DNA from: Lomentospora prolificans
Taxonomy: Eukaryota; Ascomycota; Sordariomycetes; Microascales; Microascaceae
Assembly (NCBI GenBank): GCA_029532625.1
Contig: JARFXM010000008.1
Span: forward strand, 868,001-932,000
DNA: 64,000 nucleotides
Direction of reading: 5' to 3'
The notes under the pieces are model-generated. The model made no database searches. It saw only the letters and a program-made list of their open reading frames with translations, and was not told the origin of the DNA. Below are positions 12,208 through 22,025 of this stretch, in pieces. Position 1 is the first letter of the stretch; the number at the start of each line of letters is the position of its first letter. The translations under genes and the position numbers were made by a program.

Positions 12208-12808
12208 ATGACGGGCCAATCCCCTTCTCCCTCTGTCAAAATACCAACAGGCGCGGCCAACTACACACAAGCGACCATAGACCCTGAGCTAAGGTCTACG
12301 ATAAACGGCCTCCTTCTCCAGGAGGGTCATGTCAGGCGGTAAGGCAGACCCTACCCACGCCTAACGATGACCCGGCACTCTCTTTTCGCTATTTAATTAT
12401 ACCATGACATTGCTGCTGCCACTTCGAGTCAAAGTAACGCGAGGGCTAACCCGTGTCCGTCTCATAACTAGAATCCAGGATCGCCTTATTCATACCCTCA
12501 ACGCCCACCAGGCTAATTGGCCGACGAATATCCAAAACCATGCTCTCCAGCTTCTTCGATCCGGCGAGGTAACATCTTTCCCAGCCCTCCTACGCCGCGT
12601 ATTAGAAGACGTACGCCAAGATACACAACTCGGCAAGAGCGGCGAGACCTCAACCAACGGAGCCGATAGCAAAGCGAATGGCGATGCAAACAAGAAAGCC
12701 GTGAATGGCGCTGATCAGATGCCTAACCTGGCGGTCCCACAGGCTGTCGTAGATGAGGCTTTGCAGATTACGAGAGAGTGTCTGGAAGAGATTGCCTATC
12801 TTGAATAA
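12208..12808 (+). CDS. small conserved-looking protein of unknown function
   Basis: Two exons, 12208-12338 and 12472-12808, joined by a 133-nt intron (GTAAGG donor, GGCTAAC branch, CTAG acceptor), encode about 155 residues. The join restores one clean frame reading ...HVRRIQDRLIHTL. Residues 20-95 are predicted to be helical (LLLQEGHVRRIQDRL, HALQLLRSGEVTSFPALLRRV). Next comes a Ser/Asn/Gly/Lys linker (about 97-128), then a helical C-terminus rich in Glu. The short helical build with a polar linker resembles subunits of nuclear complexes, but I do not recognise the family and assign no function. There is no signal peptide or membrane segment. The intron signals and consistent phase make it a real gene; the product is unknown. 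Confidence 0.75.
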
Positions 12809-14009
12809 TAAGAGTTGGTTCTGATCAGTCGACGCTCACGAAGGAGTCGGGGGGAAGCTACGAAAGCAAGAGCTCTCGTCGGACTGATGAGGGATGGGGT
12901 TCGGGCGCATAGCCCTTTACTGGCAATCGCAGATGGTCGATTGATGTTGCTCTCACCGGTACTCGCCTGGAAACTCCCCGGCGTCTACGGAGGATGGGTT
13001 TATGATTTAGCATGGGGTATGTAGCAGTACAGTTAACATCTCTATGAACCATGGTACCCTTGACATATGGTACATGGCGTGTATACGTATCGAGTCCCGT
13101 ATTTTTAACTTGTTTGTTCATCTCCGTTTCGCGGGGAAGCGAGGCACTCCCCGCTCCCGTCTCTCCAGGCACAAACTGTTACTTGCATCGACTTCATCGT
13201 TGTGCAACTTGAACTTTGGGCTCCATACCGCCCACCATCCACCGTGACTTAGAAGCGGTTCGTCACCAGATCGTCCCCCATATCACCCGTTTTAGGGGAC
13301 CAAGGGGGCAGGTTGGGCCACCAGTAGCTTACATTCACCATCGCGCTTTCACCATGGGATCTACGCCGTTCTCCAGACCCCACGCTCCTGTTCTGGTCCC
13401 ACCTAGAGAGCGTCGAGATACACACGTCGTTTTAATGCGAGAATGACCGTTGTCTACATAATCTACACAGTCTTGTTTCGGACATAGACCAAGCCATCAT
13501 GTGCTGGTGAGGAAGAGCACGTCGACGCAAGAATGACAGTGTGACGTCCGTGGCACGGTTCGAGGCGGAGCTGCGATGATTGACACGGATATGAAGATGC
13601 AAAGATGGAGAAAAGGAAGAAGAGAAGAGGCTCTAAATCGCCCCTGCAGAGATATCTATATAATACAGGATCTATTTGTCTAGAGGGAAGGCGAGATGCT
13701 CCAATGACTCGCACACTTGACGACAGTCATCGCGACGACGGCAACGACAGCCGCAGCGGCGATGGTGGGTATCGTCACAGACAGCATCCTTCGAGATGTC
13801 ATGACAGCAGTTGCTCTTGCATGTGTTGCTTGAAGCAAGATTGTAGACGGTGAATACCTTCGTAGCCCTTGATACAGATGACTAGATTGAATATGACAAC
13901 AGCGTGCATCAATCATGCTTCACAATATTACATTTCTAAAGCGACGCAAGCCCCCAAAAAGTGTATGTGCTGGCAATCTCCGTGTTGAGCTGTGAGATAA
14001 AAAAAGAAT
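12809..14009. other. intergenic region
   Basis: About 1.2 kb between the small gene and the tRNA pair. Only short overlapping frames without recognisable motifs are present. It presumably contains the 3' untranslated region of the upstream gene. Confidence 0.6.
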
Positions 14010-14113
14010 TGAACCCAGAGCGATTTGAACGCTCAACCTTCTGGAAGCTCCTACTAGATTGGACACTCCAACCATTACTGGAATCAGACGCGCTACCGTT
14101 GCGCCATGGGTCC
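14010..14113 (-). tRNA. tRNA-Trp (CCA) with 32-nt intron
   Basis: On the minus strand the gene folds as a complete cloverleaf: acceptor GGACCCA/TGGGTTC, D stem GCGC/GCGC, loop TTCCAG giving anticodon CCA, T arm GAGCG-TTCAAAT-CGCTC, and discriminator A. An intron (14046-14077) interrupts after position 37, as usual. The mature length is 72 nt. A T7 run just past the 3' end is a Pol III terminator. With this splicing, position 31-39 of the anticodon stem is an A-C mismatch, which the neighbouring copy shares. Confidence 0.92.
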
Positions 14114-14279
14114 TTTTTCTATTGCTGAAAGTCTAGCCGGTAGCGGTAATTATGAAAGGGCGAGACCTCAGTTTGGAGGAAAAAAAAATTGAATAATAAG
14201 AATACAAAAAATAGGGTTGGGAGATAGATATATAAAGGCGAGGGTGGATGGGAAACCGCAAAAAAAGGAAAAAAAGACA

Positions 14280-14380
14280 TGAACCCAGAGCGATTTGAAC
14301 GCTCAACCTTCTGGAGACTCCGGGAGTGCATACTCCAACTGGTGCTGGAATCAGACGCGCTACCGTTGCGCCATGGGTCC
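14280..14380 (-). tRNA. tRNA-Trp (CCA) with 29-nt intron
   Basis: Second copy, 166 bp upstream of the first in the same orientation. Both exons are identical to the first copy, while the intron (14316-14344) differs in length and sequence. A T7 terminator follows. Identical exons beside diverged introns show selection on the mature tRNA after a local duplication. Confidence 0.92.
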
Positions 14381-14966
14381 TTGTTAGACAACTCTCCCTA
14401 AAGTGACCTTATCAACCTCTACCATTAGAGGAACGGTGATGTGGCTTCTGACTAATCATACCCTGCCTCTTGCTTGGAAGCCGAACATAGCTCTCCTCAA
14501 GGCTCGACGAAAAACGGGAAACTCTTGAGAACAGATGACTTTAGGTTTTTGTTTACCGGAACATACTTTCCTCGCCTGTGAGGATAGGAATAAGTTTGGG
14601 GCCCAGACACTTATAATTGGCAGCCCCTCCGAAACTGTTATGACAAGAGGCACAGAAACCCTGTTTGTTGGGACCCAATTTGTACAGTTATAAATCTATG
14701 CGGTGAACCGACAACCTTGCAAACTAACAGCAGATGCTCCAATTATATTGCTATAAACAGAGGGCCGATTGCCTGCCAGGATTTCTGGAAGGACGATCTA
14801 CGACCATGCTGGCCTGCACATCCGATTTGTTTCCATAGCTGGCTTTAGAGGAACCACTTTGCCCCTTGTGAGTGCCTGACCCGCGTCAGGATCCAGAGGC
14901 GGACGGGGGAGGCTAACCTTCGAAGTTTCCTCGGGGGTTGACTCAAGGCTCGAGCCTGCTCCGGTC

Positions 14967-15004
14967 GGAGTGATCGTCTTCTCTCAAGACTCGAGAGTCA
15001 CTCC
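14967..15004. repeat. interrupted inverted repeat upstream of CDC48
   Basis: GGAGTGA (14967-14973) pairs with TCACTCC (14998-15004). Inside it GTCTT pairs with AAGAC. It lies about 700 bp upstream of the CDC48 start. Confidence 0.7.
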
Positions 15005-15377
15005 ATCCCCAATTGCAAGGCACAAATGGCGTACGAGAGAATTTCTCGCCTCCCTTTCAACGAGCTCCTATAATTAAGCGACTTGCCAATCGTGCTAGCC
15101 TTCCAGGTGCTTCTCGCAGCAGCAATCGCTTTTTTGCTCGAGAGTGGCGGAGGGGGGTTCGACGAGTGAATGTGCTAAATAGTGGCTGAAAATGACAGCT
15201 GTTCGGATTGACTAAGCTGGCTTTAGCTGGTATTTTGTACGCTATTCTGTTACGTACCCTCAGCTGCCTGCTCTGGAGTGGAACACATTGGAAACTTCCA
15301 CCCTCAGAATTGGCCACCCTCTGCTTAATAAGCTAGCACCAGCAGGCCCGTAGGCAGCTATTGATTGGCCAGCCGCG

Positions 15378-15383
15378 CAGCTG
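15378..15383. promoter_or_regulatory. CAGCTG promoter site, CDC48
   Basis: Context GCGCAGCTGGTGC, 320 bp upstream of the start codon. A recurrent promoter motif in this window; its binding factor is unknown. Confidence 0.45.
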
Positions 15384-15702
15384 GTGCTTGTTTCGCCCTC
15401 AAGGCCGAAGGTCAGAGCTGTGGTGCCTTCCCAAGTGACCAAAGCCAGGCTCGACCTAACATTCGCCTCCAACTTCCCGTCACAACTTCCAAACCCTCTA
15501 CCTATTTCCTATCCCAACCTACCCGCGGGCGACGAGATATAAATTCATCGTCACCCATTGTCCCTCTTCTTTTGTTGTATTTTCGCACGAGATCTTCCTA
15601 CCCCTTCTGCCGTGCTCTCGGCGTATCCAAAAACGTCATCGTATCCGCCGGTTCCTGACCTGACCTACCTTTTCCCCGACAAACAGACATCAAGCCGCTA
15701 AG

Positions 15703-18496
15703 ATGTCAGATCACCCCGAACACAAGAAGAAGGTCAACCTGACGTACGTTTCTTCTTCCAAATCGTCGCTTGGGAATTCCAAGCTGGGCGAAACGTTTTA
15801 CTGACGTGGTTTCCTATCAACAGCGATGCCTCGGGCGCCGAAGTCAAGCAGGTTCGTCTCCGCAGTCCTACACCTCCTCGCTGCAGTGAATCGCCTCGAC
15901 CTTATCCAGACTAACCCGCCGAATCAGGAAAATGATACTGCCACCGCTATTCTCAAGAAGAAGAAGAAGCCCAACCAGTTGATGTTCGTCTTAGTCTCTC
16001 CTGTCTCCGGCATCTCCATACTGACGCAATCATTTCAACAGGGTCACCGATGCCACCAACGACGATAACTCCATCATCGCTCTTTCTGAGGCGACCATGG
16101 AGAGCCTGCAGCTTTTCCGTGGTGATACCGTCCTTGTCCGCGGAAAGAAGAGGAAGGACACTGTTCTCATCGTCCTCGCCGATGAGGACCTGGATGATGG
16201 CAGTGCCCGCATTAACCGTGTCGTCCGTCACAACCTCCGAGTCAAGCATGGCGACATGATCACCATCCAGCCTTGCCCCGATATCAAATATGTGAGTGTT
16301 ACCAATCCTGAAGCCCGGTAGCGTAGATGGAACAGCTACTAACGCATTCTATAGGCCAAGAGGATCGCTGTCCTCCCCATTGCCGACACCGTAGAAGGTA
16401 TCACCGGCTCCCTGTTCGACGTTTTCCTTGCTCCCTACTTCCGAGAGGCGTACAGGCCCGTTCGCCAAGGCGATCTCTTCATCGTCCGTGGTGGTATGAG
16501 GCAAGTTGAGTTCAAGGTTGTCGAAGTGGATCCTCCCGAGTACGGTATCGTTGCTCAGGACACGATTATCCATTGTGAAGGCGAGCCCATACAACGAGAG
16601 GACGAAGAGAACAACCTTAACGAGGTTGGTTACGATGACATTGGTGGATGCAGGAAGCAAATGGCTCAAATCCGTGAGATGGTTGAGCTGCCCCTGAGGC
16701 ATCCCCAGCTCTTCAAGTCTATTGGTATCAAGCCACCTCGAGGTGTCCTTCTCTACGGCCCTCCTGGTACCGGTAAGACTCTCATGGCTCGTGCTGTCGC
16801 TAACGAGACTGGTGCTTTCTTTTTCCTCATCAACGGTCCTGAGATCATGAGTAAGATGGCGGGTGAGTCGGAGTCCAACCTCCGAAAGGCTTTCGAGGAG
16901 GCCGAGAAGAATTCCCCAGCCATCATCTTCATCGACGAGATCGACTCAATTGCTCCCAAGCGTGAGAAGACCAACGGTGAAGTTGAGCGCCGTGTCGTCT
17001 CCCAGCTTCTCACCCTCATGGATGGTATGAAGGCCCGCTCCAACGTAGTCGTTATGGCTGCCACCAACCGTCCCAACTCTATCGACCCTGCTCTTCGTCG
17101 ATTCGGCCGTTTCGATCGTGAGGTCGATATTGGCGTCCCCGACCCGACCGGCCGTCTCGAAATCCTTCAGATCCACACCAAGAACATGAAGCTTGGCGAT
17201 GACGTTGATTTGGAGCAGATCGCTGCCGAGACTCACGGTTATGTCGGTTCCGATATTGCCGCTCTCTGTTCGGAGGCTGCCATGCAGCAAATTCGTGAGA
17301 AGATGGATCTCATCGATCTTGATGAGGACACCATCGACGCCGAGGTGCTCGACTCTCTCGGCGTCACTATGGAGAACTTCCGATATGCCCTTGGCGTCTC
17401 CAACCCCTCTGCCCTTCGTGAGGTTGCCGTTGTCGAGGTTCCTAACGTGCGCTGGGAGGATATTGGTGGTCTCACCAATGTCAAGCAAGAGCTCATGGAG
17501 AGCGTCCAGTATCCCGTCGACCATCCCGAGAAGTTCCTCAAATTTGGCATGTCTCCTTCGCGTGGTGTGCTCTTTTACGGTCCTCCTGGTACCGGTAAGA
17601 CCATGTTGGCAAAGGCTGTCGCCAACGAGTGCGCTGCCAACTTCATCTCCGTCAAGGGTCCCGAGCTTCTGAGCATGTGGTTTGGTGAGTCCGAGAGCAA
17701 TATTCGTGACATCTTCGACAAGGCCCGTGCTGCCGCGCCCTGCATCGTCTTCCTCGACGAGCTGGACTCGATTGCGAAGGCTCGTGGTGGAAGTGTTGGT
17801 GATGCTGGCGGCGCCTCTGACCGTGTGGTCAACCAGCTTCTTACCGGTAAGTCTTTACACGGCTATCTGAACACAATTCAAAGTTAACTTAAGCTAACTC
17901 TATCTACAGAAATGGATGGTATGACCTCAAAGAAGAACGTTTTCGTCATTGGCGCGACGAACAGGCCCGAGCAGCTTGACCCCGCTCTCTGCCGTCCCGG
18001 TCGTCTTGACTCTCTCATCTACGTCCCTCTGCCTGACGAGGAGGGCCGCCGCAGCATTCTCTCTGCGCAGCTTCGCAAGACCCCTGTCGCCTCGGACGTC
18101 GACCTTGGGTTTATAGCCTCCAAGACCCACGGATTCTCTGGTGCCGATCTCGGTTTCATCACGCAGCGAGCCGTCAAGCTGGCTATCAAGGAGTCAATCA
18201 CGGCTGATATCAAGCGCACTAAGGAGCTTGAGGAGGCCGGTATGGAGGTTGACGACGAAGAAAACGGCGAAGACCCCGTGCCTGAGCTGACTCGTCGTCA
18301 CTTCGAGGAGGCGATGCAAATGGCTCGCAGGTCCGTCAGCGATGTTGAGATCCGCCGCTACGAGGCGTTCGCCCAGCAGATGAAGAACGCCGGTCCCGGC
18401 GCGTATTTCAAGTTCCCTGAGGGTGGTGTTGATGCTGCCGGCAGCGGTGGCAACAACTTTGGCGATGCCGGAAACGACGATGATCTCTACGAGTAA
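15703..18496 (+). CDS. CDC48: CDC48/p97 AAA+ ATPase
   Basis: Hexameric AAA+ segregase that extracts ubiquitylated proteins from membranes and complexes (ERAD, proteasome delivery, Cdc48-Ufd1-Npl4). Six exons (15703-15743, 15824-15851, 15928-15983, 16042-16291, 16355-17846, 17910-18496) encode 817 residues, normal for the family. The N-domain covers about residues 1-200. The D1 Walker A GPPGTGKT is at 260-267, with Walker B IIFIDEID near 315-322. The D2 Walker A is at 534-541, with Walker B IVFLDELD following. The C-terminus ends in the acidic DDDLYE tail that binds cofactors. The start was chosen because MSDHPEHKKK joins in phase through three short 5' introns to the conserved N-domain. Exon 2 is a 28-nt microexon encoding a Lys/Glu linker. 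KTI12 follows on the same strand. Confidence 0.97.
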
Positions 18497-18935
18497 AAGG
18501 GCGCTGGCAAGTAATATCATTTAGAGGCACAAGGTGGCTCGCGGTCAAGAGCATGCTTTTCTTGTCTTTTCGGAGGACGGACGGCGGACTTAGACGCAGG
18601 GATGGCTGTACAGGTAGATTCAAGTTTTTCAAGAATTTCGGTTCAAAATGACCTTGATTTCCGTCGCGCTTCACTTGCGTGTGAAATTTTGATTGTGTGT
18701 TATGCTTTTGATATCCTAGATATGCCAGAGGTTACGATGGTCCTGTTTTCGCCAGCTTTACTACCCATTGTGAAGGATATACTATGCAAATGTTGCCGGT
18801 GATGCTTAGGTGTGCTCAGCTGGTGACGCACCTCGATTTTCTCTTGCTGCCCCGCCCCCACATTGAACCTCAACCGAGAAATCGAACTTTGTTGGAACAA
18901 TCTCAAGTAGACCACATACCATACCAGCCTCCACA
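18497..18935. other. CDC48/KTI12 intergenic
   Basis: 439 bp holding the CDC48 3' end and the KTI12 promoter. A CAGCTG site lies at 18817-18822. No gene seen. Confidence 0.7.
18817..18822. promoter_or_regulatory. CAGCTG promoter site, KTI12
   Basis: Context GCTCAGCTGGTGA, 114 bp upstream of the start codon. Confidence 0.45.
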
Positions 18936-20038
18936 ATGCCGGTAAGTGCATATGTCGAAGAGGGCTGCATGCCCTTAAGTCTCTCATCTACTTAAATAGA
19001 TGCTAACTGGTTCCTCGCCGCCAGCTTATAATAATATCTGGGTTGCCAACGTCCGGCAAATCCACCCGCGCGAAACAACTCGAATCCTATCTACGCTCGC
19101 GTATCAGTGGCGACGAAAACGGCGCAAGAGATGCAGCGCCGAAGTACCGTGTTCATTTGATATCCGATGACTCTCTCTCCATATCGCGCAGTGTGTATGA
19201 TCTCTCGTCCGTCCCGGCCCACGCGCGCTCGGCGAACGCCTCCGAGAAGAATGCACGTGCAGCTCTGTATGGCGCTGTGAACAGGGTCCTGTCCGATAAG
19301 GATATCGTTATTTTAGACGGGTTGAACTATATCAAGGGTTGGAGGTATCAATTGTATTGCGATGCCAAGGCTGCGAGGACACCGAGCGTCGTCCTTCAGA
19401 TTGGGTGTGATCCGGAGAAAGCGAAGAGCGTGAACAACGAGCGGTTGAAGAGAAATATGGAGCGGGATACATCTTCGTCGGACACACCGGAGAGCGAGGA
19501 CCTGCCGGAGGCGTACGCACCCGCCAATTGGGAGAACCTAGTCTTCAGATACGAGGAGCCAAATCCCATGACAAGGTGGGACAGCCCACTGTTCGCGCTC
19601 GTATGGGATGACGATGAGGAGAGGACGAAACAGGTCTTTGACCAGCTGTGGGATGCCATCGCTGGTGAAGGACGCAAGATGGTGAAGCCCAACCAGGCCA
19701 CGGTACAAAGAGGCCGGGACGCCTCGGCCGATTACCTCTACGTTCTCGACCGGGAGACCCAGGAGATTATCAGGACGGTCCTAGAGAATCAAGGGGAGGA
19801 CGGAGGGGCGGCGGTGAAAATCGCGAGGTCCTCTGGAGGATCAGACCGGGACGACGCCCTCGTGGTGGAGCTGCCTGGGGAGAAGGTCGGCTTCCCGCAG
19901 CTGCAGAGGATGAGGAGGGCGTTTATTGGGTTGACGAGGGGTGGCATCGGGCTGGAGGGTGTGGTGAACCTGGGGCCGGATAGGATACGGGAGAGCTTTG
20001 TCGGGTATTTGAATGATACTTTTGAGAGAGAGGGATGA
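18936..20038 (+). CDS. KTI12: Elongator regulator Kti12
   Basis: P-loop protein that associates with Elongator and supports tRNA wobble-uridine modification. It is related to the tRNA-Ser(Sec) kinase PSTK. The first coding exon is only six bases (ATG CCG, 18936-18941). After an 83-nt intron the second exon (19025-20038) continues LIIISGLPTSGKST. This gives the family's usual N-terminus with a Walker A at about residues 8-16. Total length is 339 residues, slightly longer than yeast Kti12. Conserved blocks include the ILDGLNYIKGWRYQLYC segment (Walker B-like) and YEEPN near the middle. The C-terminal part carries the tRNA-binding-type region ending in GVVNLGPDRIRESFVGYLN. The six-base exon is supported because the protein would otherwise lack its start. 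Confidence 0.93.
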
Positions 20039-20576
20039 TGAAAGGTTTCGGAAAACCGGTCAAAAGTTATGTTTATAAAATGTATGGAGTTAGATGTTTT
20101 ATGATACCTCTTTCGATGCTCGTCGCATTCGCCAACTATTAGTCTAGGATTCCCTCCATGCGACCAGACGCCTTCTCATTACTGAAAGGAATATTACATG
20201 ACATCTATTCAATCTCTTAGTCTTTGAATAGACGACCAGAACTGTTCCCACCGGTATGCTACACCGCGCGTGTCTTCTACTACCTGGGCCCTTAGAGTCG
20301 AGACACGTTCTCCTCATCACACTCACTCAAGGTTTACGCTTTCGTTTCAATGATATAGCCTCTTACTGTCTATCTCCGCCACGCTCCAGATATCCTTCAT
20401 ATAACATTCATCGTCGCGAACGAAAAAGAACAACCGATTGTGCAACCCTTCCCAAGTTATAGACCTCGTCAAAGTTGACCAAAGCAAGCACGTACGTCTC
20501 TACATCCATCCTATCTCACCAAGCGTGATGAAGCATCCAAAACAGCGCACCCGCACCCGCACGACAAGCGACCGGA
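20039..20576. other. convergent 3' region
   Basis: 538 bp between the convergent KTI12 and Smr genes, probably shared 3' untranslated sequence. No further gene seen. Confidence 0.7.
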
Positions 20577-21651
20577 TCACATGACAATACAACAGGCCTT
20601 CTCCAGCTTTTTGAAAAGGAGGCCGACGAGATCTGTGTCCTCCTCTTGTTGTTGGTGGCCATGTTGTTGCCCACCGTGGGGCTTTCCGTGCTGCTGGTGT
20701 CCGCCGTGATGCTGTTGGCCACCATGATGTTGCTGACCACCATGTTGGGGCGGGTGGTACGCAGAACCGCCCCCATGAGAGCCTCCCTTCAGATCAATGT
20801 AGATTCTTCCCTCATTTTCCTCAGTCCTATAGTCCAGTCCCATCTCTCGGCAAATCTGCTCGACCCTAGGCTTGATCTTCTGAACATGATCGGCCGAATG
20901 GTTTCCCTTGCCGACAATGACGTGCAGGTGGCTCGCACCCCTCGAGCGCTCCGCCCGGATACGATCCTCGAGAATGTTCTCAGCCTCCTCAACGAATTGA
21001 CCATGTAAATCAATGCAGTCCTCATCAACACGACCCGCGGCGTTGTTCTCACGGAAGATGAACTCCGAGGCCTGGCGATTGTACTCATTCATCTTGGCGG
21101 CGTGGCGCTTGCCCTCGTTGGAGAGCTCCTTGGCCTTGGCACCATCACCATTCTCATATGCCTGGCGGGACTGTGGAGCTCTCAGCCGTAGTTGTCCGGG
21201 CGCGGGTTAGCTTCTGGCTTCTTTGTTTTGCAATGGTGCTCTCGGCATGGTCCACCCGCCAAGAAAAGAACGGTGAGTGCGAGGAAGAGGAGCTGGGATA
21301 CGTACGCGCGAGAAGCAGTCATTGCGCTTCTTGGCCTCGTCGCGGGCTTGATCTCGGAGGCGGTCATACTCGGCCTCGATATCTACGCTGGTGCGGTGGT
21401 TGAAGGCTATCGAGGGCCGGTTCCGAGTCGCGCGTTAGTCTATCGGCCGGGTTGTTTTTTTCACGATGGAGCACCGTTTTCTTTCGGTTCCATGCCAACC
21501 ATCCCATCCCATCGGACCCGGCCACTCAATCTCCACAGCGTTGGAGGGCTTGGGGACCGTGGAGGACGGGGTGCACGCGACAAGGGACTGGAGAGTGGAG
21601 GGAATAAGACGTACCGTTCCCGCCTAACCTAGTAGTCAAGGGAATGGACAT
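20577..21651 (-). CDS. DUF1771-Smr domain protein with C-terminal CaaX box
   Basis: Three minus-strand exons (21615-21651, 21306-21406, 20577-21170; introns 208 and 135 nt, the first with a GACTAAC branch) encode 243 residues. A DUF1771 helical region (about 20-88, EYDRLRDQARDEAKKR onward) precedes the Smr domain (about 95-175). The Smr motifs are DLHG (100-103) and GKGNHS (133-138). Smr domains bind nucleic acids and in some proteins have endonuclease activity. A low-complexity tail rich in His, Gln and Gly (about 178-220) follows, and then the protein ends KKLEKACCIVM. CIVM fits a CaaX prenylation box, with an extra Cys beside it and basic residues before it, as in membrane-anchored small GTPases. 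It is probably an RNA-linked protein attached to a membrane; the tail function is inference. Confidence 0.88.
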
Positions 21652-21856
21652 TTTGTTTGAGTTTTTGATTGCGAATTGGAGAATGCCCTTAGAGAGTGTG
21701 CACAGGAGGAGAGCCGGCTGTTCTTTACGGTCACGATACGAAACGAAAGGAAGGTGCGATGCTCATTGTTTGCGAGGTTCTACGATCTATCGGGATTGCA
21801 CCGACGGACCCGCCGCGGGATTTCGATGGCTGGCGGCTACTAACATTTTACAAGTC

Positions 21857-21875
21857 GCCAGCGATCATCGCTGGC
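21857..21875. repeat. perfect inverted repeat GCCAGCGAT-C-ATCGCTGGC
   Basis: 9-bp perfect arms around a single C. Three tandem copies of a CTTGCCAGG-like unit follow immediately (to about 21900). It lies about 200 bp upstream of the Smr gene start. Confidence 0.9.
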
Positions 21876-22014
21876 CTTGCCAGGCTTGCCAGGCTTGCCA
21901 GCCAGCTTCTTGCCCAGTACCAAGGTAGTGCCCTCTGCTTTGATGGGTGTGGCGTGGCGGAGTGGCTGGCTTTAATATCCCTCGGGCTGCCAATTGGCCC
22001 TGGCCAGGCACACT

Positions 22015-22025
22015 GCCAGGCTGGC
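22015..22025. repeat. GCCAG-G-CTGGC inverted repeat
   Basis: Five-base arms identical to those of GCCAGCTGGC, with one extra base between them. An identical copy lies at 26457-26467. Confidence 0.8.

Larger units (their letters stand above)
14381..15702. other. tRNA/CDC48 intergenic and CDC48 promoter
   Basis: 1.3 kb without a gene. It contains an imperfect inverted repeat (14967-15004), a CAGCTG site (15378-15383) and a pyrimidine-rich stretch (about 15475-15660) typical of fungal transcription start regions. Confidence 0.6.
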
